Part shown: piece after piece, positions 47,711-56,496 of the stretch
How the letters are laid out: each line of letters starts with the position of its first letter
How positions within the stretch are numbered: the first letter of the stretch is position 1
Assembly: GCF_030269485.1 (NCBI RefSeq)
Contig: NZ_BSTL01000007.1
Span: 199,204 to 263,203, forward strand
Reading direction: 5' to 3'
From: Actinoplanes sp. NBRC 103695
GTDB lineage: Bacteria > Actinomycetota > Actinomycetes > Mycobacteriales > Micromonosporaceae
Length of the DNA stretch: 64,000 nt
Notes under the pieces: model-generated
What the model saw: only the letters and a program-made list of their open reading frames with translations
Database searches by the model: none
What the model was told of the DNA's origin: nothing
Position numbers and translations under genes: made by a program

Positions 47711-48817
47711 GTGCGGGTGGACTTCGATGTGGTCGTGGTGGGTGGCGGGCCGGCCGGTTCCAGCGCCGCGCTCGCCGCCCGGCGGGCGGGCGGCCGCGTT
47801 CTCCTCCTGGACAAGGCGCGGTTCCCCCGCGACAAGCCGTGCGGCGACGGCATCGCGGCGGAGGCGCTCGACGTGCTCGCGGGCCTGGGCGTCACCGGCG
47901 TCACCGACGGCTACCCGCCGGTCGAGCGGCTGCGACTGGTCGGACCGGGCGGTGCGGCGATGGACCGGCCGTTGGCGCGGCCGGCGCACACCGTGCCGCG
48001 ACGCGTGTTCGACGCCCGTCTGCTCGACGCGGCCCTGGCGGCGGGCGTCGAGTTCCGCCACCACACCGTGCGTTCGCTGCGCCACGGCGCCGAGCAGGTG
48101 ACGATCGACGGACAGATCACGGCCGGCACGGTGATCGGGGCCGACGGCGCGGGCTCGATTGTCCGCCGGCTGAGCGGGCGCCGGCCCAACCCGTCCGGGC
48201 ATGTGGCGATCGCGATCCGCGGGTACGCCGCCGCGACCGGCGCCGAGCAGCTGATCGTGACGACGAAGGCGCGCTGGCCGGCATACGCGTGGTCCTTCCC
48301 GATCGGGGACGGTACGGCCAACGTCGGGTACGGCGAAGTGCTGCGCGGGGCGCCGCTCAGCCGGGCGTACCTCCTGGATCGGATGGACCGGATGCTGAGC
48401 GCGACCGAACCGCGCGGCCTGCGTGCCCACCACCTGCCGTTGTCGACCCACCGGCCGCCGCCGGCGGCCGGCCGGGTGCTGCTCGCCGGCGACGCGCTCT
48501 CGCTGATCAACCCGCTGACCGGCGAGGGCATCTTCTACGCCGTGCTCTCCGGCGCGCTCGCCGGCGCGTCCGCGATGACCGCCGACCCGGGCGCGACCTA
48601 CACCCGGGCGCTGCGGGGACGGCTCGGCCGGCACCTGCGCCATTCCGGCTTCGCGACCTTTCTCACACGACGGCCGTCGATGGTCGACGCGGCGGTGCGG
48701 GCGGCCGCGAGAGATCAGCCCGTTTTCGACCGCATGGCCGCTCTGGGCCTCGCTGACGGAATCTTCGACTTTCGCACGATCGGCCGCATCGGTCGCGAAC
48801 TGTACCGCCGCTCTTGA
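47711..48817 (+). CDS. Geranylgeranyl-reductase-family FAD oxidoreductase
   Basis: 368-aa flavoprotein of the geranylgeranyl reductase/digeranylgeranylglycerophospholipid reductase family, which saturates isoprenoid double bonds, for example in menaquinone or polyprenyl chains. FAD site [20 protein letters not shown] (residues 7-26), PCGDGI, then [20 protein letters not shown] in the C-terminal FAD loop. GTG 47711 lies 53 bp from the divergent chemoreceptor. A Z-prenyl synthase follows 32 bp downstream, which favours an isoprenoid substrate. Confidence 0.88.
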   Translation: MRVDFDVVVVGGGPAGSSAALAARRAGGRVLLLDKARFPRDKPCGDGIAAEALDVLAGLGVTGVTDGYPPVERLRLVGPGGAAMDRPLARPAHTVPRRVFDARLLDAALAAGVEFRHHTVRSLRHGAEQVTIDGQITAGTVIGADGAGSIVRRLSGRRPNPSGHVAIAIRGYAAATGAEQLIVTTKARWPAYAWSFPIGDGTANVGYGEVLRGAPLSRAYLLDRMDRMLSATEPRGLRAHHLPLSTHRPPPAAGRVLLAGDALSLINPLTGEGIFYAVLSGALAGASAMTADPGATYTRALRGRLGRHLRHSGFATFLTRRPSMVDAAVRAAARDQPVFDRMAALGLADGIFDFRTIGRIGRELYRRS

Positions 48818-48849
48818 GCGCTGGCGGGGGATGACTAGGCTTCAGGGCG

Positions 48850-49620
48850 ATGAGTCTGCGGTCCCTGGTCTATCGGCTGTACGAGCGGCGGCTCGCCGGA
48901 AAACTGGTCGGCAAGCCGGTGCCCCAGCATGTCGGCGTCATTGTCGACGGCAACCGGCGCTGGGCGCGTGAGATGGGTTACGTCGACCCCAACGACGGCC
49001 ACCGGGTCGGCGCCGCGCGGATCAAAGAGCTGCTGGCGTGGTGTGACCAGGCCGGCATCGGGCACGTGACGCTCTACCTGCTGGCCACCGACAACCTGCA
49101 ACGCCCGGCGGCCGAGCTCGACCCGCTGCTGGCCATCATCGAGGACCTCGCCACAGAGCTCGCCGAGGAGGGCAACCCCTGGCGGCTGCGCATGGTCGGC
49201 GCGCTCGACCTGCTGCCCGCCGCCACGGCCACGGCGATGAAGGCGGCGCAGGAGAAGACTCGGGGCCGCACCGGTGGCGTCGAGGTGAACATGGCGGTCG
49301 GTTACGGCGGCCGGCGTGAGATCGCCGACGCCGTGCGGTCGTTGCTGCACGAGCAGGCGGCGGCCGGCCGGACCATCGAGGAGATGGCCGAGATCCTCGA
49401 CGTCGAGCACATCGCCGAGCACCTCTACACCCGCGGTCAGCCCGACCCCGACCTGGTCATCCGGACCAGCGGCGAGCAGCGGCTCTCCGGTTTCCTGCTC
49501 TGGCAGTCGGCGCACTCGGAGTTCTACTTCCACGACGCCAACTGGCCCGATTTCCGCCGCATCGACTTCCTGCGGGCGCTGCGGTCGTACGGCAGCCGAC
49601 AGCGCCGTTACGGCGCCTAA
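48850..49620 (+). CDS. Z-isoprenyl diphosphate synthase (UppS family)
   Basis: 256-aa cis-prenyltransferase adding isopentenyl units in Z configuration, feeding polyprenyl-phosphate carriers for cell-wall sugars. Catalytic Asp33 in IVDGNRRWAR, DNLQRP, VNMAVGYGGR and the IRTSGEQRLSGFLLWQSAHSE block (written across 160-200) are typical. It may be the short-chain (Rv1086-like farnesyl) or long-chain enzyme; chain length cannot be read with confidence. TAGGCT (48836-48841) ends 8 nt before ATG 48850. Confidence 0.92.
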   Translation: MSLRSLVYRLYERRLAGKLVGKPVPQHVGVIVDGNRRWAREMGYVDPNDGHRVGAARIKELLAWCDQAGIGHVTLYLLATDNLQRPAAELDPLLAIIEDLATELAEEGNPWRLRMVGALDLLPAATATAMKAAQEKTRGRTGGVEVNMAVGYGGRREIADAVRSLLHEQAAAGRTIEEMAEILDVEHIAEHLYTRGQPDPDLVIRTSGEQRLSGFLLWQSAHSEFYFHDANWPDFRRIDFLRALRSYGSRQRRYGA

Positions 49621-49627
49621 GGCCTGT

Positions 49628-49691
49628 CTCGTGGATCACCCAAGTGCGAGGCGGGCTCTGGACCCCTCCGCGGCCCTGGGCGATCCACGAG
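49628..49691. terminator. Large inverted repeat between convergent genes
   Basis: Arms 49628-49642 and 49677-49691 pair over 15 bp with one mismatch around a GC-rich 34-nt loop, filling the gap between the prenyl synthase and trehalose phosphatase ends. Probable bidirectional terminator. Confidence 0.65.
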
Positions 49692-49708
49692 TCAGGACTG
49701 AGAGCTCC

Positions 49709-50515
49709 CTAGAAGTTCCGCAGCCCGTCGCGCAGGAAGTCGGACACCGCGGCTGGTGACTCCAGCGTCAGGTCGGCCGCGCTGGACACCTCGGCGCCGG
49801 TCTCCGGGTTGGCCACCGCCACACACATGCCGAAGAAGCCGGGATCGACCGCCTCGCGGGCGCGCAGCGCGTCGAAGGCCTTGATGTCGCTCATGTCGTC
49901 GCCGAAGTACCAGGCGCAGCCGGCCGATTTCACGCCCTCGCTGATCACCATGCCCTTGTCCTGGTCGACCGGCGGTTTCAGCTCGGACACCATGCGCCCG
50001 CCCTGAGTCCGCAGGCCCAGCGCCTCAGCCTGTTCGTGCGCCCAGCGCCCGACCGCGTCGGCCAGCTGCGGCGCGGTGCGGTAGTGCAGGGCGACCGAGA
50101 GTCGCTTGTACTCCACCAGGATCTGGGCGGGCAGCTCGGCGCGGGCGCGCTCGGCCAGGTCGGACATGGCCGGCACCCAGGGCAGCGCGGCGGGCTCGGT
50201 CACCACCTCGCCCTCGTGCCACACCTCCAGCCCGTACAGGCCGTAGAGGTCGACCTTGGCCAGCCGCTCGAAGCGGGACCTCAGGAAGCTCACCGGACGG
50301 GCGGACACGATCGCCACCCGGGACACCACGCCGGCCAGCTCGTCGAGCACCTCCAGAACGGAGGGCACCGGCTGGGAGGCGTCGGGGTCGTCGGTGACAG
50401 GGGAGAGGACACCGTCGAAGTCGAAGAAGAAGGTGGTGTCCTTGGCGCGCTCGGCGGTGAAGCGCCACGCTGCATCGGGGGCCGGTGGGTGAGAGGGGCG
50501 TGCGGTCTCTGCCAC
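49709..50515 (-). CDS. otsB: Trehalose-6-phosphate phosphatase (HAD superfamily)
   Basis: 268-aa HAD phosphatase releasing trehalose from trehalose 6-phosphate. DFDGVLSPV with nucleophile Asp32 and acid Asp34, IVSARPVSFLRSRF, LYGLYGLEVW cap, and FGDDMSDIKAFDALR near the C-terminus. GTG 50515 is preferred as TAATCT (50523-50528) ends 7 nt before it; the frame continues to 50554. No OtsA neighbour is seen. Confidence 0.9.
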   Translation of the reverse strand: MAETARPSHPPAPDAAWRFTAERAKDTTFFFDFDGVLSPVTDDPDASQPVPSVLEVLDELAGVVSRVAIVSARPVSFLRSRFERLAKVDLYGLYGLEVWHEGEVVTEPAALPWVPAMSDLAERARAELPAQILVEYKRLSVALHYRTAPQLADAVGRWAHEQAEALGLRTQGGRMVSELKPPVDQDKGMVISEGVKSAGCAWYFGDDMSDIKAFDALRAREAVDPGFFGMCVAVANPETGAEVSSAADLTLESPAAVSDFLRDGLRNF

Positions 50516-50522
50516 GAGCCTC

Positions 50523-50528
50523 AGATTA
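50523..50528 (-). promoter_or_regulatory. -10 hexamer TAATCT, 7 nt before GTG 50515
   Basis: Decides the otsB start. Confidence 0.55.
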
Positions 50529-50620
50529 CCCGTATCGGCGGGCAGTTCATGCACGGGAAGTTCTCAACCATCACCGAGCGGTGCGGCGTGTGACCGTGCC
50601 ACTACCGCGCATGGCGGATG

Positions 50621-50632
50621 AACGCTAGCGTT
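50621..50632. promoter_or_regulatory. 12-bp perfect palindrome AACGCTAGCGTT upstream of phoH
   Basis: It contains TAGCGT (50626-50631), a -10 candidate ending 7 nt before an in-frame ATG at 50639. Operator over promoter is likely; the regulator is unknown. Confidence 0.5.
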
Positions 50633-50788
50633 TGTCGTATGGCCGGGGGTCAACCCCAGCCAGCCGGCCGCCCGGACCTGCGACAGAGAGCGCCACGGGG
50701 CCCGCATCCCGACCCCGTGCATTGGCGATGGGCGCCGGAGGTGGCGGACCGCGGGCGTACCGGGTTGCACGCTCGCTGGAGCAGGCCT

Positions 50789-52204
50789 GTGACATCTAGC
50801 CGATCTGACGCCGGGGCCCCTTCACCAGACCCGGCCGCCAAAGTCTCCAGCACTCGAGCCGCAGCGGGCCGTCGCCGGTCCCGCGATCGGCACACCGATC
50901 AGGAACCCGCCCCGGCCGGGCGGGTTTTTGTGCTGGACACCTCGGTCCTGCTGTCCGACCCGGCGGCGTTCCGCCGGTTCACGGACCACGAGGTGATCGT
51001 CCCCCTCGTGGTGATCTCCGAACTGGAGGGCAAACGCCACCATCCCGAGCTCGGCTGGTTCGCCCGGCAGGCGCTGCGCATGCTCGACGAGCTGCGCATC
51101 AAGCACGGCCGGCTGGACCAGCCGGTGCTCTGCAACGACGAGGGCGGCACGGTGCGGGTGGAGCTGAACCACGCCGACCAGAGCGTTCTCCCGCAGGGCT
51201 TCCGGAACGACTCGAACGACACCCGGATCCTCTCGGTGGCGCTCGGCCTGGCCGCGGAGGGCCGCGAGGTCACCCTGGTCAGCAAGGACATGCCGCTGCG
51301 GGTGAAGGCCGCCTCGGTGGGCCTGACCGCGGACGAGTACCTGCACGGCCAGGCCAGCGACCCGACCTGGACGGGCATGGCCGACCTGACGCTCTCCGAG
51401 GAGGAGGTCAGCCGGCTCTACGCGGGCGAGGAGCTCGAGCTGGAGGAGGCCGGAAGCCTCCCGAGCCATACCGGTCTGGTCATCCACTCGCCCAAGGGAT
51501 CGGCGCTCGGGCGGGTCAACCCCGACAAGACCGTCAAATTGGTACGCGGGGACCGCGACGCGTTCGGCCTTCGTGGCCGTAGCGCCGAGCAGCGGGTGGC
51601 TCTGGACCTGCTGCTCGACGAGTCGATCGGGATCGTGTCGCTCGGCGGCCGGGCCGGCACCGGCAAGTCCGCGCTGGCGCTCTGCGCCGGCCTGGAGGCG
51701 ACGATGGAGCGCAACCGCCACAAGAAGGTGGTCGTGTTCCGCCCCCTGTACGCAGTCGGCGGCCAGGAACTCGGCTACCTGCCCGGCAGCGAGGCCGAGA
51801 AGATGTCGCCCTGGGCGCAGGCGGTCTTCGACACGCTGGGCGCGGTGGTGCACGCGAACGTCATGGAGGAGGTCATGGGGCGCGGGCTGCTGGAGGTGCT
51901 GCCCCTGACCCACATCCGCGGCCGGAGCCTGCACGACGCCTTCGTGATCGTGGACGAGGCGCAGTCGCTCGAACGGAACGTCCTGCTGACCGTGTTGTCC
52001 CGGATCGGCCAAGGGTCACGCGTTGTGCTCACCCACGACGTCGCGCAGCGGGACAACCTCCGGGTCGGCCGGCACGACGGTGTGACCGCGGTCATCGAGG
52101 CGCTGAAGGGGCACCCGATCTTCGCCCACGTGACGCTGACCCGGTCCGAGCGATCTCCGATCGCCGAGGTGGTCACCGACCTGTTGGAGGAGATCCCACT
52201 GTAG
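50789..52204 (+). CDS. PhoH-family ATPase with N-terminal PIN nuclease domain
   Basis: 471-aa PhoH2-type protein: PIN ribonuclease domain (about 45-185, acidic site [12 protein letters not shown] with Asp50) fused to a PhoH ATPase/helicase domain with Walker [12 protein letters not shown] (Lys293) and Walker [11 protein letters not shown]. Mycobacterial relatives unwind and cut RNA. GTG 50789, after GGAG, gives the usual length. An in-frame ATG at 50639 with its own TAGCGT -10 would add 50 poorly conserved residues and cannot be excluded. Confidence 0.9.
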   Translation: MTSSRSDAGAPSPDPAAKVSSTRAAAGRRRSRDRHTDQEPAPAGRVFVLDTSVLLSDPAAFRRFTDHEVIVPLVVISELEGKRHHPELGWFARQALRMLDELRIKHGRLDQPVLCNDEGGTVRVELNHADQSVLPQGFRNDSNDTRILSVALGLAAEGREVTLVSKDMPLRVKAASVGLTADEYLHGQASDPTWTGMADLTLSEEEVSRLYAGEELELEEAGSLPSHTGLVIHSPKGSALGRVNPDKTVKLVRGDRDAFGLRGRSAEQRVALDLLLDESIGIVSLGGRAGTGKSALALCAGLEATMERNRHKKVVVFRPLYAVGGQELGYLPGSEAEKMSPWAQAVFDTLGAVVHANVMEEVMGRGLLEVLPLTHIRGRSLHDAFVIVDEAQSLERNVLLTVLSRIGQGSRVVLTHDVAQRDNLRVGRHDGVTAVIEALKGHPIFAHVTLTRSERSPIAEVVTDLLEEIPL

Positions 52205-52210
52205 GGGGCA

Positions 52211-52237
52211 CCCGGTCGGGGGAATTCGACCGGGTTT
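52211..52237 (+). terminator. Intrinsic terminator of phoH
   Basis: Perfect 8-bp stem (52211-52218, 52227-52234), 8-nt loop and three T, starting 7 bp after the stop. Confidence 0.7.
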
Positions 52238-52251
52238 GAGGCGAAAGGCCA

Positions 52252-52267
52252 TGTGAGCTATTTCACA
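52252..52267 (+). promoter_or_regulatory. CRP-like site TGTGA-N6-TCACA
   Basis: A perfect consensus cAMP-receptor-protein site 230 bp before the transglycosylase gene and 14 bp beyond the phoH terminator. Confidence 0.65.
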
Positions 52268-52367
52268 ACAGCGTGCCGTCGTTTCACAACGACTTCACGT
52301 TGCGCAATGGTGTCTGGCGAGCGCCATCGCGTGGCCCACCTGGTTGAGATCGACTTCGTGGCCACCG

Positions 52368-52437
52368 CCTCGATCGAATCCGGTCGAGGCGACGGCCCCG
52401 GAGGGGGTCGCGGTGCTCGCGGCACGGTCCGCCACCG
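52368..52437 (+). promoter_or_regulatory. Structured 5' leader of the transglycosylase gene
   Basis: Three successive hairpins: 52368-52373 with 52384-52389; 52390-52399 with 52403-52410; and 52411-52415 with 52433-52437 enclosing a smaller stem. The space between the CRP site and GTG 52497 implies a long leader. No known riboswitch core was recognised. Confidence 0.45.
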
Positions 52438-52496
52438 ACGTGTTCAGTTGGTGACTCTCCGTGTCGCGTCATTGCCCCCTACGAAGGGATCACTTC

Positions 52497-53219
52497 GTGA
52501 ATCGGCTCTGGAGCCGGGTCGGAGTTCGCGTCACCTCGGTCGGACTGCTCGTACTGGGCATCGTCGGTGGCGTTTACCTCGGACAAAGCCGGGCGACCCA
52601 GCAGCAGGGTGCCGAAGCGAAACTCGTCGTCCAGGCGGACGCTGATGAGCTGCAACTGCTGAAACAACGTCAGTCCCTGCACGCCGCCGCCCGCGCGTGG
52701 CAGCGCCAGGCGGAGAGCGACGCGGCCGCGAAGGCCGCCGCCGAGGCCAAGGCCGCCGCCGGCAAAGCGCGGACGCTGGAGAAGAAGGCGATCGACAAGA
52801 AGGTCGCCGACAAGAAGGCCGCCGAGGCCAAGGCGAAGGAGAAGGCCGAGGAGTCCTCCTCCGGCGGCGGTGCCGACGTGCCGTTCACCGGCGACATCCC
52901 GGCGTCCTGCGACGAGTTCTCCGGCAACCGCGCGATCGGCTGCGCCATCATGCTCGACAAGGGCTTCAAGATCGACCAGTTCCCCTGCCTGAACAAGCTG
53001 TTCGACAAGGAGAGCAGCTGGAGCACCAAGGCGGAGAACAAGTCCTCCGGTGCGTACGGCATCCCGCAGGCTCTGCCGGGCAGCAAGATGGCATCCGAGG
53101 GATCCGACTGGAAGACCAACCCGGCCACCCAGATCAAGTGGGGCATCGGCTACATCAAGGGCCGGTACAGCACGCCGTGCGGCGCCTGGTCGCACTCGCA
53201 GAACACCGGCTGGTACTAG
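52497..53219 (+). CDS. Secreted/anchored SLT-type lytic transglycosylase
   Basis: 240-aa cell-wall enzyme. A signal anchor (about 9-27, VRVTSVGLLVLGIVGGVYLG) leads to an Ala/Lys/Glu coiled coil (45-125) and a C-terminal SLT-like domain: catalytic glutamate in FDKESSWSTKAENKSSGAYG, IPQALPGSKMASEG and INPATQIKWGIGYIKGRYS-like end. It would cleave peptidoglycan glycans, as Rpf-type enzymes do. GAAGGGA at 52483-52489 fixes GTG 52497. A CRP-like site and structured leader suggest tight control. Strong terminator follows. Confidence 0.88.
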   Translation: MNRLWSRVGVRVTSVGLLVLGIVGGVYLGQSRATQQQGAEAKLVVQADADELQLLKQRQSLHAAARAWQRQAESDAAAKAAAEAKAAAGKARTLEKKAIDKKVADKKAAEAKAKEKAEESSSGGGADVPFTGDIPASCDEFSGNRAIGCAIMLDKGFKIDQFPCLNKLFDKESSWSTKAENKSSGAYGIPQALPGSKMASEGSDWKTNPATQIKWGIGYIKGRYSTPCGAWSHSQNTGWY

Positions 53220-53232
53220 CAAGCACACGGCG

Positions 53233-53265
53233 AGGGGGGTACGCCCGGCGCGTACCTCCCTTTTT
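53233..53265 (+). terminator. Strong intrinsic terminator
   Basis: Twelve-pair stem (53233-53244 with 53250-53261, one G-T pair), 5-nt loop, then a run of T (53261-53265), 14 bp after the transglycosylase stop. Confidence 0.9.
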
Positions 53266-53293
53266 CGTATCCGAGCGGTGGTCAAATGTCCAC

Positions 53294-54049
53294 ATGGTCC
53301 GGAAAGCAAGCTTGCTCCTCATCGCCGCGGTCCTCGTGCTCACCGCGCTCCCCGCGCGAGCTGCCGACGTCGTGGTCGGCGGCGACCTCGCCCCGCAGGG
53401 CACCTTCCCCTGGCTCGTCCGGCTCTCCATGGGCTGCGGCGGCACCCTGATCGCGCCGAAGGTGGTGCTGACCGCCGGGCACTGCGTCAAGGGAACCGGC
53501 CGCGACAAGAGCATCGAGGTCACCGCCGGCGTGACCGACCTCAAGTCGGCCGAGAAGATCACCGCCCGTTCGGTGAAGGTGATCCGGGCCGCCGACTTCG
53601 TGGGCGAGACCAAAGGCGACGACTGGGCCGTGGTGAAGCTGGACCAGAAACTGGACCTGCCGACGCTCGAGCTGGCCGGCGAAACGGTGCCGGACGGCCC
53701 GTACACCATCATGGGTTGGGGTTTGACCAGCGAATATGCCGAGAAGCAAGAGCGGCGGCTGCGCTATGCGACCGTGCCCGTCGTCGCGGACGCGGTCTGC
53801 GCCAAGGCCTACGAGAAGGCCGACGTCGAGCTGGTCGAGGACGAGTCGATCTGTGCCGGCCGCAAGGGCGTGGACACCTGTCAGGGTGACTCCGGCGGGC
53901 CGATGGTCGCCGAGGCCGACGGCGAATGGGTGCAGGTGGGCATCGTCAGCTGGGGCCTCGGCTGCGCCCGGGAGAACTATCCGGGCGTCTACACGCAGGT
54001 CGGGACCTTCCGAGAGGCGATCCAGAAGGCCGTCCACAAGCTGACCTGA
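53294..54049 (+). CDS. Secreted trypsin-like (S1) serine protease
   Basis: 251-aa exported chymotrypsin-fold protease. Signal peptide 1-23 (VLVLTALPARA then ADVVVGG as mature start), catalytic His63 in TAGHC, Asp110 in GDDWAVVKL and Ser200 in CQGDSGGP. The S1-pocket residue six before Ser200 is Asp194, which favours cleavage after Lys/Arg. Cysteine spacing supports three disulfides. No propeptide of the alpha-lytic kind. ATG 53294 precedes VRKASLLLIAAVL. Confidence 0.93.
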   Translation: MVRKASLLLIAAVLVLTALPARAADVVVGGDLAPQGTFPWLVRLSMGCGGTLIAPKVVLTAGHCVKGTGRDKSIEVTAGVTDLKSAEKITARSVKVIRAADFVGETKGDDWAVVKLDQKLDLPTLELAGETVPDGPYTIMGWGLTSEYAEKQERRLRYATVPVVADAVCAKAYEKADVELVEDESICAGRKGVDTCQGDSGGPMVAEADGEWVQVGIVSWGLGCARENYPGVYTQVGTFREAIQKAVHKLT

Positions 54050-54089
54050 GCGGTGGCCGGTCGTGCACCGGCCTGTCACCATGGGTTGC

Positions 54090-54755
54090 ATGGCTATCGG
54101 TTTCGGCGACACGACGGACGACACCGCCGCGACCAGGTTCGGCACCGTGCCGTTCTACGCGTCGCTGGGCCGCGCGTTCGTCACCATGTGCGCGGTGATT
54201 CCCGTCCTCTTTCTCGTCGAGGTGCTGGACATCGGCGTCGACGGCCGGCTCGACGTGGCCGGCGGCATCATCCCGCACCGCATCGACGGCCTCGACGGCG
54301 TGCTGTTCAGCCCGTTCCTGCACGCCGGCTGGGACCACCTCTACGGCAACGCGGTCCCGCTCATCCTGGTCGGCACGTTCGCCCTGGCCGGCGGCGCCAA
54401 ACGGTTCATCTGGTCGACCTTCCTGATCATGCTGATCAGCGGCCTGGGCGTCTGGCTCATCGGCGACCCCGACAGCGTGGTGGTCGGCGCCAGCGGCGTG
54501 ATCTTCGGCTACCTCGGCCTGCTCGTCGCCCGCGGCTTCGTCGAGCGCAGCTGGTGGAACCTCGGCGTGGCCGCGTTCATCGGCCTGCTGTACTGGTACC
54601 AGCTCTACAACGTGCTGCCCACCGACCAGCCGATCTCCTGGCAAGGCCACCTGCTCGGCCTGCTCGCCGGCGCGATCGCCGCGATCATCTTCCGCCGCCG
54701 TCGCCCCCGCGCGCAGCAGCCCCTGATCGGCGGCCCCAACCTCTACGGCGACTGA
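54090..54755 (+). CDS. Rhomboid-family intramembrane serine protease
   Basis: 221-aa polytopic protease with six or seven helices. Catalytic dyad Ser135 in VVGASGVIFGYLG and His187 in QGHLLGLLAGA; HLYGNAVPLILVG supplies the oxyanion asparagine. It should cleave single-pass membrane proteins. Two more starts upstream (GTG 54063, ATG 54081) are in frame; ATG 54090 is favoured only because the upstream residues look non-conserved. No neighbouring substrate is implied except by proximity to the S1 protease. Confidence 0.88.
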   Translation: MAIGFGDTTDDTAATRFGTVPFYASLGRAFVTMCAVIPVLFLVEVLDIGVDGRLDVAGGIIPHRIDGLDGVLFSPFLHAGWDHLYGNAVPLILVGTFALAGGAKRFIWSTFLIMLISGLGVWLIGDPDSVVVGASGVIFGYLGLLVARGFVERSWWNLGVAAFIGLLYWYQLYNVLPTDQPISWQGHLLGLLAGAIAAIIFRRRRPRAQQPLIGGPNLYGD

Positions 54756-54799
54756 CTCTCCACAGTCCCGCGATCATCGTGTGATCTGACACACGGATC

Positions 54800-56317
54800 G
54801 TGAGCGCTGTGAATACACGGGGGAATCGTCTCGGAGCGTGGCTGGGTCATCCGGCGACGCTGATCGCGCTGCTGGTCCTGGTGGTCAACGACCACGTCCT
54901 CAAATCTCTCTGGCCCGGCCCGGTCACCGGCAAGCTCAGCGACGCCGCCGGCCTGGTCCTGGCGCCGCCGCTGCTCGCGGTGCTGATCCGGCGCCCCGCC
55001 GCCGCGCTGTGGTCCGTCGGGGTGGGCTTCTTCCTGGTCAAGGCTTTCCCGTACGCAGCCGAGCTCGCCTCCGCGGCCTGGAGCGTCGTGCACGGCCCGT
55101 CCCTCATCCGCGCGGACCCCACCGACCTGCTGATGCTGCCGTTCCTGGCCGTGGCCTGGTGGGCGTCCATTTCCACGACTTTCGCCGCCGCCCCGCGCTG
55201 GCTGCGCGCCCTCCGCATGGCGGTCGTGCTGCCGCTGGCCCTCGTCGGGGTGGCCGCGACCAGCGCCGTCCAGTACCCCTTCGCCACCAACGTGATCAGC
55301 ACCCCCGACGCCATCTACCTGTACGGCGACAAGTCCTACGACTCGCCGGAAATCAGCCGTGACAACGGCGTGACCTGGGAATCCATCTCTCCCTCGCCGG
55401 CCCCCTCGGCTGCTCCCACCCCTTCCCCTTCCCCTTCACCCATTCGCCGGGCCTGCTCCGGGACCGAGCCGCTGATCTGCTACCGGATCGTCCCGAAGGC
55501 GCTCGGCGTCGAACGCAGCGTCGACGGCGGCACCACCTGGACCACCGACTGGCACGTCAACGACTCCGACCGGAAGCAGCTGAGCAGGCACTACGCCGAA
55601 ATCGGCGACCTCGACGAAGACCTGGCGACACTGGCGGTCGCCGTCCACGACCGCCGATCCGGCGGCCACGTGGTCCTGGCCGCCAACGGCCGCGACGGAT
55701 ACGCGAAGCGCGACCCCGACGGCCGCTGGCAGCGCATCGGCTTCCCGCCCAGCGACACCACCCCACCCGAGCTGGGCGTGCACACCCGCACCCAGAATCG
55801 CTTCGAGCTGGGCATGATGATCAGCGTCATCACCCTCCTCGGCGGGCTGGTGATCATCGCGGGCGGAGCATCCGCGGCCACCCGCGCCCGCAACCGCCGA
55901 AGCCGCTGGTGGCTGGCGCCGTGGCTCCTCCCGGCGGGCGCCCTGCTTTTGCTGGCCTTCGCCTACGGAGGCGTGGACGACTGGATCCTCCGGGTCTTCC
56001 TGCTGATCAGCCCCGCAGTGATCATCCTGGTGACGCTGGGCCTCTCGATCACCGTGACGGCCAACGTCCACCAGGACGGCGCGGGGCATACCCGATGGGC
56101 CTGGATGACTTGGGCGGCCGGTGCGGTGACGGTGCTGCTGACGCTCGGGGTCTGGCTGGTGCCGGGCTCGCCGGGGATGCATCTGCTCTTCTCTGTTGTG
56201 TGCTGCCTGCCTGGTGGTCTGCTGGCTTGGCGGGCGGCGCGGCGCATCCAGCCCACACCGAGGATGACCGCGCCGCCGATTCCGTACAGCGACTGGTCGG
56301 GACGTTCGTCACTCTGA
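54800..56317 (+). CDS. Membrane protein with Asp-box (BNR) repeats, function unknown
   Basis: 505 aa. Five or so N-terminal helices (15-165), a periplasmic domain about 170-340 carrying two BNR/Asp-box motifs (SRDNGVTWES and SVDGGTTWTT) separated by a Pro/Ser linker, then four C-terminal helices. Asp boxes mark beta-propeller blades in sialidases and photosystem assembly factors, but only two are present, so an enzyme cannot be claimed. The first helices include VVNDHVLKSLWPGPVTGKLS, a loop often seen in uncharacterised actinobacterial proteins. Confidence 0.7.
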   Translation: MSAVNTRGNRLGAWLGHPATLIALLVLVVNDHVLKSLWPGPVTGKLSDAAGLVLAPPLLAVLIRRPAAALWSVGVGFFLVKAFPYAAELASAAWSVVHGPSLIRADPTDLLMLPFLAVAWWASISTTFAAAPRWLRALRMAVVLPLALVGVAATSAVQYPFATNVISTPDAIYLYGDKSYDSPEISRDNGVTWESISPSPAPSAAPTPSPSPSPIRRACSGTEPLICYRIVPKALGVERSVDGGTTWTTDWHVNDSDRKQLSRHYAEIGDLDEDLATLAVAVHDRRSGGHVVLAANGRDGYAKRDPDGRWQRIGFPPSDTTPPELGVHTRTQNRFELGMMISVITLLGGLVIIAGGASAATRARNRRSRWWLAPWLLPAGALLLLAFAYGGVDDWILRVFLLISPAVIILVTLGLSITVTANVHQDGAGHTRWAWMTWAAGAVTVLLTLGVWLVPGSPGMHLLFSVVCCLPGGLLAWRAARRIQPTPRMTAPPIPYSDWSGRSSL

Positions 56318-56323
56318 TCGTCC

Positions 56324-56332
56324 TGTGGACAA
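56324..56332 (-). promoter_or_regulatory. DnaA-box-like TTGTCCACA
   Basis: Perfect actinobacterial-type 9-mer on the minus strand, 7 bp after the Asp-box gene. Confidence 0.45.
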
Positions 56333-56422
56333 CCGCGAAAGCGGCCGTGGAGCGAGCTAGATTGACGCCCACCCAGTGCCGGGGTGGGGGTGGCGGCGGG
56401 GGCCGCGCCGCGTCAAAAATTC

Positions 56423-56485
56423 GCGGCGTGCGGCGTGCGGCGTGCGGCGTGCGGCGTGCGGCGTGCGGCGTGCGGCGTGCGGCGT
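56423..56485. repeat. Nine perfect copies of a 7-bp unit (GCGGCGT)
   Basis: Uninterrupted 63-bp heptamer array 12 bp downstream of the DUF4245 stop. The unit length suggests slippage-prone DNA. Confidence 0.97.
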
Positions 56486-56496
56486 TCTCGGCCGAT

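Noticed and set aside
52268..52496. c-di-AMP (ydaO-yuaA) riboswitch before the transglycosylase gene
   Set aside because: Position and gene type fit, but the conserved GGGGTGAATC-like and GGGGACCC-like cores were not found by eye; kept only as an unnamed structured leader.
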